From Oceanobacillus sp. HTM 045 (lineage in GTDB: Bacteria; Pseudomonadota; Alphaproteobacteria; Rhodobacterales; Rhodobacteraceae): a stretch of DNA of 64,000 bases. The stretch spans positions 434,001-498,000 of the forward strand of contig WNWL01000006.1 in assembly GCA_009733745.1 (NCBI GenBank), written 5' to 3'. Made by a program: the position numbers and the translations under genes. The notes beneath the pieces were generated by a model. It had not been told where the DNA came from. It worked only from the letters and a program-made list of their open reading frames with translations, and did no database searches. Each line of letters begins with the position of its first letter. Within the stretch, counting starts at the first letter, position 1. Below, one piece after another: positions 63,698-64,000 of this stretch.

Positions 63698-64000
63698 TCA
63701 CTGCCCGGCGGTGCCGCGCCAGATGGTGCTTTCGCAGGCCGTGAACTCCGCCATCAGGCGCGCGGCGCAGTCCGGGCAGGGGTTGGCGCTGTAGGTCTCG
63801 TTATGCGCAATCGCCGCCGCCTTCGCGTCCGCGTCGACCCGCTCTTTCCCGTAGCCGAGCGCCTTCGCGGTCTCGATCACGGTGGCGATCGCGTCGGAGC
63901 GCAGTTCGGTCGCGCTCGCGACCATCTGCTCGCCCTCCGGCGTTCCGGCCTCGGCGGAGATCTGGCCCATCGCCTCGGCGGTCACCCTGCAAGACTGCGC
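63698..64000 (-). CDS. Partial protein, probably secreted (5' end outside window)
   Basis: The last 101 codons of a minus-strand frame that is still open at the window edge. The upstream residues [12 protein letters not shown] could be the end of a signal peptide and the mature start. Four Cys (two in PCPDCAARL, two more) suggest a periplasmic disulfide protein. A GTG at 63985 could serve as a start but the frame runs on. I do not recognise it. Confidence 0.55.
   Translation of the reverse strand, partial: AQSCRVTAEAMGQISAEAGTPEGEQMVASATELRSDAIATVIETAKALGYGKERVDADAKAAAIAHNETYSANPCPDCAARLMAEFTACESTIWRGTAGQ

Overview
The window looks like chromosomal DNA of a very GC-rich alphaproteobacterium, most likely Rhodobacterales (Rhodobacteraceae in the broad sense). 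The reasons are the gene order and translational coupling of the cell-wall cluster, its ftsZ-lpxC-bamD-recN tail, the fumC/DUF4169/ribbon-helix-helix neighbourhood, several small families typical of that order (DUF2927 and, from memory, DUF2484 and DUF6324), and a tRNA-His of the alphaproteobacterial type (A73, no encoded G-1). I see no insertion sequence, phage gene or CRISPR array.

Layout. 1-4.4 kb: the end-truncated gene of a CLC chloride transporter, a hotdog thioesterase, an FAD-linked (D-lactate dehydrogenase-like) oxidoreductase and an unrecognised 297-residue protein. 4.4-29.1 kb: one long minus-strand division and cell wall (dcw) cluster, in transcription order mraZ, rsmH, ftsL, ftsI, murE, murF, mraY, murD, ftsW, murG, murC, a small membrane protein, an APC-family permease, murB, ddl, ftsQ, ftsA, ftsZ, lpxC, bamD, recN. 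Most neighbours overlap by 1-13 bases (usually ATGA or GTGA), so the cluster is strongly coupled. Its products make UDP-MurNAc-pentapeptide, lipid I and lipid II, polymerise septal peptidoglycan, build the Z-ring, and start lipid A synthesis and outer-membrane protein assembly. The permease is a guest in this order.

29-36.7 kb: a stand-alone papain-like peptidase, a pair of dispersed repeats, the RNase P RNA, an AmpD-type amidase, an orphan Wza-like lipoprotein, an SHMT-like PLP enzyme behind an orphan soluble histidine kinase, a 72-residue protein and tRNA-His. 36.7-46.2 kb: an iron alcohol dehydrogenase, a complete Liv-type ABC importer (binding protein, two permeases, two ATPases), a second repeat pair, the glutathione-dependent formaldehyde dehydrogenase with a 13-bp tandem array in its leader, and a beta-hydroxyacid dehydrogenase. 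46-53 kb: two tandem DUF2927 lipoproteins, an HMCES/YedK protein, a P450 coupled to a membrane alpha/beta hydrolase, and a TPR protein. 53-57 kb: CcdA, a SoxX-like cytochrome c, a P-loop kinase, TusA and a ChaN-like protein. 57-64 kb: an unrecognised hydrophobic 408-residue protein, a micro-lipoprotein with XpaC and TelA, an RHH/DUF4169 pair, a small membrane protein, and a class II fumarase carrying a histone H1-like lysine/alanine tail.

The points I would follow up first are the fumarase with the basic tail, the four copies of a ~163-bp element lying in two convergent gene gaps, the palindrome cluster at 33.65-33.74 kb, the several short in-frame or leader tandem duplications, and the papain-like peptidase. 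All functional statements come from reading motifs by eye; no database search was possible.
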